The position numbers and the translations under genes are program-made. This document shows, in pieces, positions 36,252 through 44,622 of a DNA stretch of 64,000 bases. The stretch is from Ruminiclostridium cellobioparum subsp. termitidis CT1112. Lineage in GTDB: Bacteria > Bacillota > Clostridia > Acetivibrionales > DSM-1351. The stretch is from positions 20,152 through 84,151 of the forward strand of contig NZ_AORV01000052.1 of the NCBI RefSeq assembly GCF_000350485.1. Direction: 5' to 3'. The number at the start of each line of letters is the position of its first letter. Within the stretch, counting starts at the first letter, position 1. The notes below the pieces were generated by a model, which saw only the letters and a program-made list of their open reading frames with translations, ran no database searches and had not been told where the DNA came from.

Positions 36252-36821
36252 TTAATTTTCAATGAGTCCCAGGGTTTTAAACAGCCGGGCCAATTTTTCA
36301 GGAACTGCACCGATAAGGTGTCCTGACAGTTCTTCCGGCGACGCTTTCATGCCCTCCATCACCCATTTCACAGTCATGTAAATGGAGCCCTGGCAGTACA
36401 TCTCCAGCAGGAACTGCATATCCTCCTCCAGAGGTTTCCCGGTTCTTTCCCGGATTCTATCTGTATAGAACTGCAATATCAGGTGGAAATCATATTCTTT
36501 AAGACAGTTTTGTTCGTCCAGCTTGAAGGCTTTTTTAAAGAATTCCTGCTCCTGCTTTATAAACCTGAACTTTTTGACGAGCCCCTCATAGATTGTAGCG
36601 CCTTTGCCCATTTGAGCAAAGGATTCAAGCAGCAGCATTTCAAAATACCGGTTTATCAAATCATACTTGTCCTGAAAATAACGGTAAAAGGTCTGCCTTG
36701 TAGTACCGCATACTTCCACAATTTGCTGCACAGTGATTTTTTCTATGGCGGTTGTTTTCATGCATTGCTTGATAGCCCCGGCCAACCGCTCTTTCATTTG
36801 AATCTGTTCTCTCCTGTCCAT
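36252..36821 (-). CDS. TetR/AcrR family transcriptional regulator
   Basis: A 189-aa regulator. The helix-turn-helix reads ITVQQIVEVCGTTRQTFYRYF; the C-terminal part is helical with several Phe/Tyr that could line a ligand pocket. The iron alcohol dehydrogenase gene follows 120 bp downstream in the same direction and is its likeliest target, with autoregulation possible. It is distinct from the TetR protein at 30706-31281, although both carry an RQTFY recognition helix. Confidence 0.92.
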   Translation of the reverse strand: MDRREQIQMKERLAGAIKQCMKTTAIEKITVQQIVEVCGTTRQTFYRYFQDKYDLINRYFEMLLLESFAQMGKGATIYEGLVKKFRFIKQEQEFFKKAFKLDEQNCLKEYDFHLILQFYTDRIRERTGKPLEEDMQFLLEMYCQGSIYMTVKWVMEGMKASPEELSGHLIGAVPEKLARLFKTLGLIEN

Positions 36822-36862
36822 TACCCGTTACCCCACTTCAATCAAAATCAGTGATAAAAGGG

Positions 36863-37324
36863 TCATATCAACATATCTAATTTCTCTTTTTCCTTATCAA
36901 GTATTTCAATACACATTTTAAAAATTATTTTTTTTCTTTTATCATATTGTTGTGACGTCGAAAAAATATCCAATAGACATAATATATATATCACAACTCC
37001 GCAAAATAAAAGATAAATAAAAATAGTGCTTATCCCAATTTGCATAAGAGCTATCAAAATAAACATCAAAGCCAGTCCGGAAATAGTTAATGAGGATACT
37101 CCGCTCACCCTGGCTATAGAATCACTCGTATCCAGATTATCTATTTCAGACGACAGGGTGATTTTTAACTTGTCATGATCGTCCAATTCAATCCTGTAAG
37201 TGTACATGAACAGCTGCAGCTTGACCATGACCCTGTCATACAAATATGATAAATCATTAATATTTTCCTTACTCAATGCTTCAAGAGAAGCTTTCAGTTC
37301 GGAATAACAACCTGTTAACTCCAT
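36863..37324 (-). CDS. Hypothetical membrane protein
   Basis: A 153-aa protein that I do not recognise. It has an N-terminal helical, mostly soluble region of about 75 residues (ELKASLEALSKENINDLSYL), then two adjoining hydrophobic segments (residues 78-120), then a charged, Lys-rich C-terminal helix. This SLATT-like arrangement (soluble helix, paired membrane helices, soluble helix) is noted without assigning the family. Only a weak GAAG site precedes the ATG. It lies 40 bp upstream of the TetR gene and may be cotranscribed. Confidence 0.6.
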   Translation of the reverse strand: MELTGCYSELKASLEALSKENINDLSYLYDRVMVKLQLFMYTYRIELDDHDKLKITLSSEIDNLDTSDSIARVSGVSSLTISGLALMFILIALMQIGISTIFIYLLFCGVVIYILCLLDIFSTSQQYDKRKKIIFKMCIEILDKEKEKLDMLI

Positions 37325-37529
37325 ATTAAAACTTCAGATATTATATATATTAGATTCAGTATGTTATAATATCTGCCTCCTATGATAATATATAAAAGAC
37401 GAATTTCTTTTCATTAAAGCTCCGAACAGATGGACGAAGACTAAAATTTCCCTAAAAAATTTTAAGCTCCTATTATATTATCGGAGTTATGATAAAGAAA
37501 ATTAAGGAAAAAATATTATGTATAATAAA

Positions 37530-37567
37530 ATCTCCTGAAAACAGCTAAACTTCTGCCTTCAGGAGAT
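37530..37567 (-). terminator. Terminator of the radical SAM gene
   Basis: Perfect 10-bp inverted repeat (ATCTCCTGAA / TTCAGGAGAT) with an 18-nt loop, followed on the minus strand by TTTATTATAC. It lies about 85 bp past the radical SAM stop. The remainder of the 37325-37652 gap shows nothing else. Confidence 0.78.
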
Positions 37568-37652
37568 AAATAATATTTATAAAATTATCTGTAACAATTA
37601 ACCGTAATCATTATTTATTGTAATTATTAATTATAATCACTAACATGAATCC

Positions 37653-39071
37653 TCAGATTTCAGCTCCGGAGCCAAAACTGCAGCCTCTGCAGCACCCGCA
37701 TTCAGTACAGCTCTTCTGCTTTGGAAAATCTTCATTCCTTCGCCATAAGTGTTCGGCTGCCACCGACCAGTTGTCGGCTGCCTCCCTGCATTTTCCGGCA
37801 AGCTCGGTTACATCCTCGGGAGCTCTCATATCCGTGGACACGGCTCCTGAGACTTCTACCATATCTATCAGCCTGTCGGGATTATCCAACAGGGGACAGG
37901 GTCTCAGAAGATTTTCATTAAAGGGCTGATTCCTGTAATATTGCATGAACAACGGCGATTTCAGAGCCTCCAATAAAGTTTTATCCCGGATATTGGAGTC
38001 GGAATAGTGAATGAATGCACATGGCTCTATGTCTCCGTTTGCATTTATGTGGACATAATACCGTCCGCCGGCTACACACCCTCCTACGTACTCCCCGTCA
38101 TTCCAGAAATCCAGTGTAAAAATGGATTTTGTGGACCTGAAGCTGCGTATCTGCCGGTACATAAATTCCCGCTGCTCTGCCGTGACCATAAGATCAGTCG
38201 GCGCACCGGTTCCTATGGGCATATAGGTAAAGAACCATGCAAATTTTGCTCCAAGTGAAATCATTTCGTCGAAATATTCTTCACTGCCTATTATTTCAGT
38301 ATTCTCACGGGTGTAGCAACAGGATACTCCGAACAGGAGCTTTTTATTTTTCAGTATTTTCATTGCTTCTGTGGCTGAATTATATACCCCTGATCCTCTC
38401 CGCGCATCCGTCTCCTTTTCAAAGCCTTCAATACTGATGGCCGGGATAAAATTTTTAACGCGAAGCATCTCATCTGCAAATTCTTCATCTATAAGTGTGC
38501 CGTTTGTAAAAGCTAAAAACAGACAGTCGCCATGTTTTTCGCATAAGCGGACAATATCCTTTTTTCTTACCAGAGGCTCTCCGCCGGAAAATAAAAAGGT
38601 GTAAACACCCATTTCCTTTGCCTGCAGGATAATGTCATCCATTAAATCATAACTCATCTGGAGACCATTTTTGTACTCAGCCGCCCAGCAGCCTATGCAA
38701 TTCAAGTTGCATGCCGTGGTGGGGTCCATCAGTATGGTCCATGGTATGTTGCAATTGTTAGCTTCTCTGGTTTTATCCTGTTTTGGACTACCTATTATTG
38801 TGGAATTGATGACGAGATTTTCAAAGACCTTTCTGCGCACTCCTTTGTCTATATCAGTCCAAAGACTCATTATTAATTTATACCAGTTTCCCTCTTTATC
38901 CTCCATAGCATTCCTAACAGTTTTAACCTGTCCCTTGACAATTTTGGTTTTGTCAAATTTCTCAATCCACTTTAGAATTGCAGGTATGCTTTTTACAGGG
39001 TCGCTTTCCATATATTTAAGAACTTTTTTAATAAAGAGAATCTTAAAAAAGTTTTTTATTTTTTGAAACAT
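37653..39071 (-). CDS. Radical SAM protein with C-terminal Cys cluster
   Basis: A 472-aa radical SAM enzyme. The 4Fe-4S motif CNLNCIGC (C121, C125, C128) is followed by the SAM-binding FLFSGGEPLVRKKD. A later Cys (GGCVAGGRYYVHINANGDIEPC) is SPASM-like, with the last cysteines in KSCTECGCCRGCSFG at the extreme C-terminus. The N-terminal 110 residues form an extra helical region (KYMESDPVKSIPAILKWIE). It resembles radical SAM/SPASM peptide or protein-modifying enzymes, but no precursor peptide is found nearby. GGAGG lies 9 nt before the ATG. Monocistronic with its own terminator. Confidence 0.9.
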   Translation of the reverse strand: MFQKIKNFFKILFIKKVLKYMESDPVKSIPAILKWIEKFDKTKIVKGQVKTVRNAMEDKEGNWYKLIMSLWTDIDKGVRRKVFENLVINSTIIGSPKQDKTREANNCNIPWTILMDPTTACNLNCIGCWAAEYKNGLQMSYDLMDDIILQAKEMGVYTFLFSGGEPLVRKKDIVRLCEKHGDCLFLAFTNGTLIDEEFADEMLRVKNFIPAISIEGFEKETDARRGSGVYNSATEAMKILKNKKLLFGVSCCYTRENTEIIGSEEYFDEMISLGAKFAWFFTYMPIGTGAPTDLMVTAEQREFMYRQIRSFRSTKSIFTLDFWNDGEYVGGCVAGGRYYVHINANGDIEPCAFIHYSDSNIRDKTLLEALKSPLFMQYYRNQPFNENLLRPCPLLDNPDRLIDMVEVSGAVSTDMRAPEDVTELAGKCREAADNWSVAAEHLWRRNEDFPKQKSCTECGCCRGCSFGSGAEI

Positions 39072-39265
39072 GATGAAATACCTCCGGAGACATATATTAC
39101 TGTATCATATGCATAGGAGGTATGAAACGTCACAAAACCAGGAACAATTTTACATTTAATCCCATATATCAGTTTACATAATCTTAAATTATTGCACCCT
39201 GTCATTGATCAAAGCATAATATATTATAGTATATTATGGAACAATATGCAGGAGATTCGATAAAT

Positions 39266-39679
39266 ATGAAGTATATAAAACTGCTTATTTTATTTGCAAT
39301 CGGAGGATTTTTCTACTATTTTATTGAACGTATGTATAATGGATACTCCGCATGGCCCATGATCATTGTGGGCGGTGTCTGTTTTGTACTCATAGGGCTG
39401 ATAAACGAACTTTTCACATGGTCGATACCCTTATGGCTGCAAGGCATTATATCAGCTGTTATGGTTACCGTCGTAGAATATGTAAGCGGCGTTATCTTAA
39501 ATATATGGCTGAAGCTGAATATATGGGATTACAGCAATTTACCGTACAATCTTCACGGACAGATCTGTCTTTACTATGGAGTTCTTTGGATTTTTATAAG
39601 CCTTGGAGCTATTATTTTTGATGATTGGCTCCGGTATTGGCTTTTTGACGAGGAAAAACCCAAATACAAGTTGTTTTAA
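39266..39679 (+). CDS. Putative type IV ABC-transporter permease-like membrane protein
   Basis: A 137-aa protein with four hydrophobic segments, resembling the small family annotated as putative ABC-transporter type IV. Typical features are FYYFIERMYNGYSAWPMII, an ER pair in a membrane segment, and WDYSNLPYNLHGQICLYYG. The function is not known. The ATG at 39266 has AGGAG 11 nt upstream; the frame is open ten codons more, but those codons contain the ribosome site itself. It is divergent from the radical SAM gene and followed by a hairpin. Confidence 0.75.
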   Translation: MKYIKLLILFAIGGFFYYFIERMYNGYSAWPMIIVGGVCFVLIGLINELFTWSIPLWLQGIISAVMVTVVEYVSGVILNIWLKLNIWDYSNLPYNLHGQICLYYGVLWIFISLGAIIFDDWLRYWLFDEEKPKYKLF

Positions 39680-39728
39680 ACCGGTTGTCTTAACCGTGCC
39701 GGGGAACCGGGTATGCCGGAAAGGACAA

Positions 39729-39764
39729 GAGCATCCAAACCGCTCTCAAGCCGTCTGGATGCTC
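39729..39764. terminator. Hairpin between convergent genes
   Basis: Perfect 9-bp inverted repeat GAGCATCCA / TGGATGCTC with an 18-nt loop, between the type IV permease-like gene and the small protein gene on the other strand. No strong U run follows. Confidence 0.6.
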
Positions 39765-39783
39765 CCATGTTTGAAACTATGTC

Positions 39784-39957
39784 TTATTCAATGTTGATGT
39801 TCAAATCCTGACTCTTCTTTTTCTCAAGTAATTTCTTGGCGATATATACTGCACCCCCGGTACCAATGGCAGTTGCTCCGCCTAACAGGCATCCTTTGGC
39901 AACATCATTTTTCCGGACTGCCTGGCTTAAGCTTAACATTAATTTTAAAAATTCCAT
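39784..39957 (-). CDS. Small single-span membrane protein
   Basis: A 57-aa gene too short for usual ORF cut-offs. The start is supported by GGAGGG 8 nt upstream of the ATG at 39957. It begins MEFLKLMLSLSQAVRK, has one hydrophobic, Gly-rich helix (GCLLGGATAIGTGGAVYIA) and ends in a charged tail (KKLLEKKKSQD). The Gly-rich helix could promote helix packing. Family not recognised. It lies between the type IV permease-like gene (convergent) and the MFS gene, whose stop is 47 bp upstream in the same direction, so it may be cotranscribed. Confidence 0.7.
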   Translation of the reverse strand: MEFLKLMLSLSQAVRKNDVAKGCLLGGATAIGTGGAVYIAKKLLEKKKSQDLNINIE

Positions 39958-40004
39958 TTGTTTACCCTCCAGATAAATGTAATTAATGTAATTAATACAT
40001 TATA

Positions 40005-41306
40005 TTAATCTTTATCTGAATCAGTGAACATAATTGTGAATTGTTCCATTCTCTGGTTCTGATTGCGGTAAAACACGGCAGTCGCCAGGACACCCAACAG
40101 CAGCAGTGAAATACTCAGAACAAAGGGCAATGCCCTGGAGATATCACTCAGCAGTCCGCCTATGTATCCAAATGGGACGCTCACCAGCATAACCACCGTC
40201 TGAAGCAAAGCCATAATTCCCGAACGCTCCTCGGGATTGACATGTATGGCAACCAGCGACTCCCTGAGTGTGCTTAATACGGCCGAGCCCAGAGCTTCAA
40301 ACAATATGGACACCGAGAGTATTACATATCCCCAAACTCCGGTGTTTGATATGGTAATCAACAATACACAGCTGATAATTGCGCTGAAAAATCCCCCGTA
40401 TAGCGGCCATTTAAGATTTGATTGCTTGATTCGTGAAATTATCGTGAAAAAAAGCAGGATAGCCAGCATGCTCCGTACCATCGGAAAGATAGGCAGCAGC
40501 GTATCGGGAACTCCAATACGGCGGGATGCAATAATCTGCCAGAAGGTCATTCCAATCATTGCTACAATCTCAACCAGCACGCTGATAATTATGGCAAATA
40601 TCGTACCCTGGGAGGCAAGTATCATGCGTGCCGCTCCTCTGTATCCCGACAGCATTTCTCCCCATGACTTTTTCCGGGCCGCCTCACGCCTGACTTTTCC
40701 AATAGCCGTTTCTGTAGAAAATTTGTACAGAATGAGCAGTTTTACCGTCATAATAATGAAAGCATTGATATAGAGTATTCTTATGGCCGGTGTCAATGTC
40801 AGCCTGGCAACCAAAATCGAAGATATTGGCGCAAAGAGCGCCGAGAGATTTCCGCAGATGATGACCCATGAGTAGATATGCGTTATCTTATCCCTTGGTG
40901 CGTCCTCCACCAGCAGGCAGTCCCATGATACCGTGGTTATCTTCATTGTACCGTTTAGCAGTGCCGCCACGGCAAAGAACCAGAAGCCCTGACTGGATGC
41001 CCATATCAGACAGGGCAGGCTCCATGCCAGGAAGTCAAATACCATGGTGCTCAACCTGCGCCCCATCTTATCGATGATGATACCGGACAGGAAGGCAAAC
41101 ACCATTTGAGAAAACATATAAATCGATGTAACTATTCCCACCTGTATGTCGCTCATGCCGAAGGTCAGCATGTATACCGTGGCATATGGCAAACAGAGAT
41201 TCATTGACAGCCCCCACATGGGTTCTGTGTATACACAAGCCCGGGGATTGCCGCGAAGTTCCACAAGTGTACGCAATAAATGGTGCTTTAATAAGAAATT
41301 TTTCAT
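40005..41306 (-). CDS. Major facilitator superfamily transporter
   Basis: A 433-aa protein with about twelve hydrophobic segments. The loop between helices 2 and 3 reads SGIIIDKMGRRLSTMVFD, the MFS motif A (G-x3-D-x-x-GRR). The second half begins near WGEMLSGYRGAARMILASQG. It resembles drug or sugar efflux members with no clear substrate. AGGAGGG lies 4 nt before the ATG. No regulator lies beside it. Confidence 0.92.
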   Translation of the reverse strand: MKNFLLKHHLLRTLVELRGNPRACVYTEPMWGLSMNLCLPYATVYMLTFGMSDIQVGIVTSIYMFSQMVFAFLSGIIIDKMGRRLSTMVFDFLAWSLPCLIWASSQGFWFFAVAALLNGTMKITTVSWDCLLVEDAPRDKITHIYSWVIICGNLSALFAPISSILVARLTLTPAIRILYINAFIIMTVKLLILYKFSTETAIGKVRREAARKKSWGEMLSGYRGAARMILASQGTIFAIIISVLVEIVAMIGMTFWQIIASRRIGVPDTLLPIFPMVRSMLAILLFFTIISRIKQSNLKWPLYGGFFSAIISCVLLITISNTGVWGYVILSVSILFEALGSAVLSTLRESLVAIHVNPEERSGIMALLQTVVMLVSVPFGYIGGLLSDISRALPFVLSISLLLLGVLATAVFYRNQNQRMEQFTIMFTDSDKD

Positions 41307-41445
41307 ATTCCCTCCTGGACAATATAAGAAACACCTGAATTATTACATAAGATAGGGGGCCTGTCAACCGATAGCCCCTCTAAATTTCCAGCATATTGCC
41401 GCCCCTGCACTTCAGCGCTGAAAATAATATGCCGGGTAACAATCT

Positions 41446-41489
41446 AAAGGGAGAACTGCCACTTTAAGTGGTTTGCAGTTCTCCCTTTT
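41446..41489. terminator. Terminator of the GH-A-like gene
   Basis: Perfect inverted repeat of 14 bp (AAAGGGAGAACTGC / GCAGTTCTCCCTTT) with a 15-nt loop, about 35 bp past the stop of the 41526-42518 gene. A T-rich tail is present on the plus side and a shorter one on the minus side. Confidence 0.8.
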
Positions 41490-41525
41490 CTTTAACGCTC
41501 TGACGTTGATTTCTTCTATAACTAA

Positions 41526-42518
41526 TCATATCCCCAGTTCCTGTATTAATTTTTTAAATGTATAGTAAGCCGGTTTGGGCGTATAATCATCCCGCATAAT
41601 GCCATACTGATGAAAGAGATCGTCTTTGGAACTGTCTGCATCCCGCAGCCCAAAAAGTTCAAAGTGAGATATATTCAGCTCTTGCCGTAAATCATATATT
41701 GTTTGTACAACTGTCTCAAGAACTTTGGTTTGATGCTCATAAGGTCTCTCTATATTTGTAATGGGGTTCTTACCCGTAGGCCATCCATTCTCAGTAATAC
41801 GTATAGGGACTGAAGCCGGTATACCGGCTTCGGCAAGGTCTTTTTCCCTTAGACTGCGGAGCGTATGTTCTACTGAAACCGGTATATCACTCAAATCGAG
41901 AGGTTGTTCTTCAAATACGTCCACATAAAAGTTATGTCCGACAAAATCCACCGAATCTATAAATGTTTTTCCTCCGGCTTTTGAGATGTTTTCCCAAAAA
42001 TGAGGCACTGCCGCCGGACTCTCCGGAACGGAGCCAAATCCAATCTTTATGGGCAGCCCGGACTTCTGTGTTTCTTTCTTTGCCGTAATAACTCCTTCTA
42101 TTAATGCTTGCATTATATATGGTTTTGAACCTTCCATAAACGACAAATTGGGTTCATTCGTAATTTGAAGAGAAGCCAAATGAGAACCGTATCTGTTAAT
42201 GACTTTTCGAATAAACCCAAGCCAGTTGTCAAGTTCTATACCTGCCTCCTGATGGTTGGTCCAATCTCCGCATCCTATGGTCAAGTCCCCCAATAACCCG
42301 GCCTTAAGATAGCCATCCGCATTTGATAACATTTTTGCTTCCCATTCCTTTGTGTAAATGAGATAATTTCTTGGAAACAGCTTTTTAGAATCACCTCGAA
42401 GGTCCCGGAGAACAAGTTGAATTTTTTCATAATTATCTTCCGGCCCCACAGCCAAACCGAAAGGCGTACCTGCCGCGCTTAGTGGGTAAATCCCAAATGT
42501 TAATCCTGACAAAGCCAT
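41526..42518 (-). CDS. Clan GH-A-like glycoside hydrolase
   Basis: A 330-aa protein with a (beta/alpha)8 hydrolase pattern. The acid/base Glu is probably in LQITNEPNLSF (Asn-Glu-Pro, the clan GH-A hallmark) and the nucleophile Glu in IRITENGWPTG. The C-terminus YTPKPAYYTFKKLI is typical of GH-A enzymes. No signal peptide or dockerin is seen, so it should act in the cytoplasm or be exported in another way. I cannot place it in a numbered family by eye. GGAGT lies 8 nt before the ATG. Monocistronic. Confidence 0.78.
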   Translation of the reverse strand: MALSGLTFGIYPLSAAGTPFGLAVGPEDNYEKIQLVLRDLRGDSKKLFPRNYLIYTKEWEAKMLSNADGYLKAGLLGDLTIGCGDWTNHQEAGIELDNWLGFIRKVINRYGSHLASLQITNEPNLSFMEGSKPYIMQALIEGVITAKKETQKSGLPIKIGFGSVPESPAAVPHFWENISKAGGKTFIDSVDFVGHNFYVDVFEEQPLDLSDIPVSVEHTLRSLREKDLAEAGIPASVPIRITENGWPTGKNPITNIERPYEHQTKVLETVVQTIYDLRQELNISHFELFGLRDADSSKDDLFHQYGIMRDDYTPKPAYYTFKKLIQELGI

Positions 42519-42809
42519 AATGTTTAACTCCTGTTTCTTATATTTTTAATCCTGCTGGAAAATACTTTTCAATATATTATACCCCAACATCACGTTATAG
42601 AACATCTATCAACCTGTTAAATACATTAATTGCAGGTTGGTGAAACTCTTAAAATTCTGATATTGCATGAGCGTAAACATGCTTTATGAAATAAAAGCGT
42701 ACCTGCCGGCATAATGCCAATGGATACGCTTGTGTGCGGTATATTTCTTTTCTTGGTTAGTGATGAAGCCAAGCCTGTTTCAAATGGAAATGCTTATTTT
42801 CCTCATCAA

Positions 42810-44621
42810 TCATGCCGCGTTTCCGGCAAACTGGCTGTTGTAAATATCCGCATATGTGCCGTTTTGCGCCAGCAATTCCCTATGCGTACCCGTTTCTACA
42901 ATATCTCCTTTATCCATTACGAGGATGCGGTCGGCGTCGTAGATGGTGGAGAGCCGGTGAGCTACCACAAAACTGGTACGGCCTTTCAGGAGGCGCTTCA
43001 TGGCCTGCTGAATAACAAGCTCTGTGCGGCTGTCAACATTGGAGGTGGCCTCATCCAGAATCAGAATCTCCGGGTCGGAGACAAATGCCCGCGCAATGGT
43101 GATAAGCTGTCGCTGTCCCTGCGAGATATTGCCCGCGTCCTCATTCAATACCGTGTTGTACCCATCCGGCAGCTTTTGAATGAAATCGTCGGCATAGGCA
43201 GCTTTAGCAGCGGCATAAATCTGTTCGTCGGTGGCGCTCTCGTTTCCGTATTTGATATTATCATAAATTGTACCGGAAAAGAGCCATGTGTCCTGCAGCA
43301 CCATGCCGATGCGCCTTCTCAAAGTCTGCCTCTCCACATTGCGGATATCCTCACCGTCTATGCGCAGGCTGCCGTCCTGGATTTCATAAAAACGCTCCAG
43401 CAGGTTGATAAGCGTAGTCTTGCCTGCGCCGGTATGTCCGACAATAGCCACCATCTGGCCATCCTCCACTTCCATGCTGAAATCTGTCATCAGCGGCGTG
43501 TCGGTGTAGCTGAATTTTACATGTTCAAACACAACTTTAGCGATTTCATCCTCATGTTTTGCATATTCGGTTTTTGTTTCAGACATTTCCTCGGCATCCA
43601 GCATTTCAAACACACGCTCGGCGGAGGCAATCATGGACAGAATACTGCTCCAAATCTGTGAAAACTGCATCAGCGGCTGGCTAAACTGGAGAGAATATTG
43701 TAAAAACGCCTGCATGTTACCAATTGTAATGGCGCCTGATACCACGTTTACACAGCCGACAGCGGCGATCAGAACATAAATGATGTTTTGCACCAGCAGC
43801 ATGCCCGGCATGCTGATACCACCTATAAAGCGTGCTTTCCAGCCGGTTTCATACATCCCGGTGTTGACTTCGTCAAACTTTTTGAGAGCCTCCTCTTCAC
43901 CGTTAAAGCTTTTGACCACTGTGAACCCTTGATAAGTTTCCTCTATCTGGCTGTTCAGCCTGCCTAAGGAAGTATAATATTCCTTGCTGTACTTCTTTGT
44001 TTTCGGTGTGATCAGCTTCATGACCAAAAGGCTACCGGGAAGCATAATGGCCGCCAGCAAGGTGAGCAGCGGACTGATGGAAAGCATCATCCATACCACG
44101 CCGACTACAATTACGGCACTGGAAATCAAAGCAGTCAGACTTTGCTGCAAATTGGTGACGACGTTGTCCACATCGTTGACCGCCACACTCATCAGGTCAC
44201 CATTTTGGCGCTTGTCAAAGTAAGATACAGGCACCCTGTTCATCTTAGCCTTAAGTTCATTGCGCAGAGTATAAGTGGTTTTCTGCGAGACCACTGTCAT
44301 AATGCGCTGCTGCAAAAAGGAAGAGACAAATGCGCCTGCATACAGCGCCGCTACCGACAGCAAAATTGTTCTGAGCAAGGCAAAATCAATGCCGGTGTGT
44401 GACCCCAATCCATCAAAGATAACCGTGGTCGCACTTCCTAAAAGTTTAGGGCTGAACACCTGCATTACAGTGCCGCCAATGGCAATAGCGACGGTAAGTG
44501 CAATCTGCAGGCTTGACTTTTTCATATATCTCATGAGCCGCTTAACGGTACCCCATATATTTTTGGGCTTTGCCACCGGAGCGCCCATCCTTCCCATAAC
44601 GGGTTTATTGTTTGCCGCCAT
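42810..44621 (-). CDS. ABC exporter half-transporter, subunit B
   Basis: Fused membrane and ATPase half-transporter of 603 aa. Six membrane helices are followed by Walker A VGHTGAGKTTL, a degenerate-free signature ISQGQRQLI, Walker B ILILDEATSNVD and the switch His in VAHRLS. The ATG at 44621 is used because AAGGAGGTGGC precedes it; an ATG 12 codons upstream lies within the partner gene. The partner's stop ends 1 nt before, so the two are translationally coupled and probably form a heterodimeric multidrug exporter. The MarR gene lies upstream of both. Confidence 0.95.
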   Translation of the reverse strand: MAANNKPVMGRMGAPVAKPKNIWGTVKRLMRYMKKSSLQIALTVAIAIGGTVMQVFSPKLLGSATTVIFDGLGSHTGIDFALLRTILLSVAALYAGAFVSSFLQQRIMTVVSQKTTYTLRNELKAKMNRVPVSYFDKRQNGDLMSVAVNDVDNVVTNLQQSLTALISSAVIVVGVVWMMLSISPLLTLLAAIMLPGSLLVMKLITPKTKKYSKEYYTSLGRLNSQIEETYQGFTVVKSFNGEEEALKKFDEVNTGMYETGWKARFIGGISMPGMLLVQNIIYVLIAAVGCVNVVSGAITIGNMQAFLQYSLQFSQPLMQFSQIWSSILSMIASAERVFEMLDAEEMSETKTEYAKHEDEIAKVVFEHVKFSYTDTPLMTDFSMEVEDGQMVAIVGHTGAGKTTLINLLERFYEIQDGSLRIDGEDIRNVERQTLRRRIGMVLQDTWLFSGTIYDNIKYGNESATDEQIYAAAKAAYADDFIQKLPDGYNTVLNEDAGNISQGQRQLITIARAFVSDPEILILDEATSNVDSRTELVIQQAMKRLLKGRTSFVVAHRLSTIYDADRILVMDKGDIVETGTHRELLAQNGTYADIYNSQFAGNAA

Positions 44622-44622
44622 G

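Noticed and set aside
42714..43661. Long plus-strand open frame of 315 codons
   Set aside because: It lies opposite the ATPase half of an ABC exporter with intact motifs; no ribosome site and no recognisable product.
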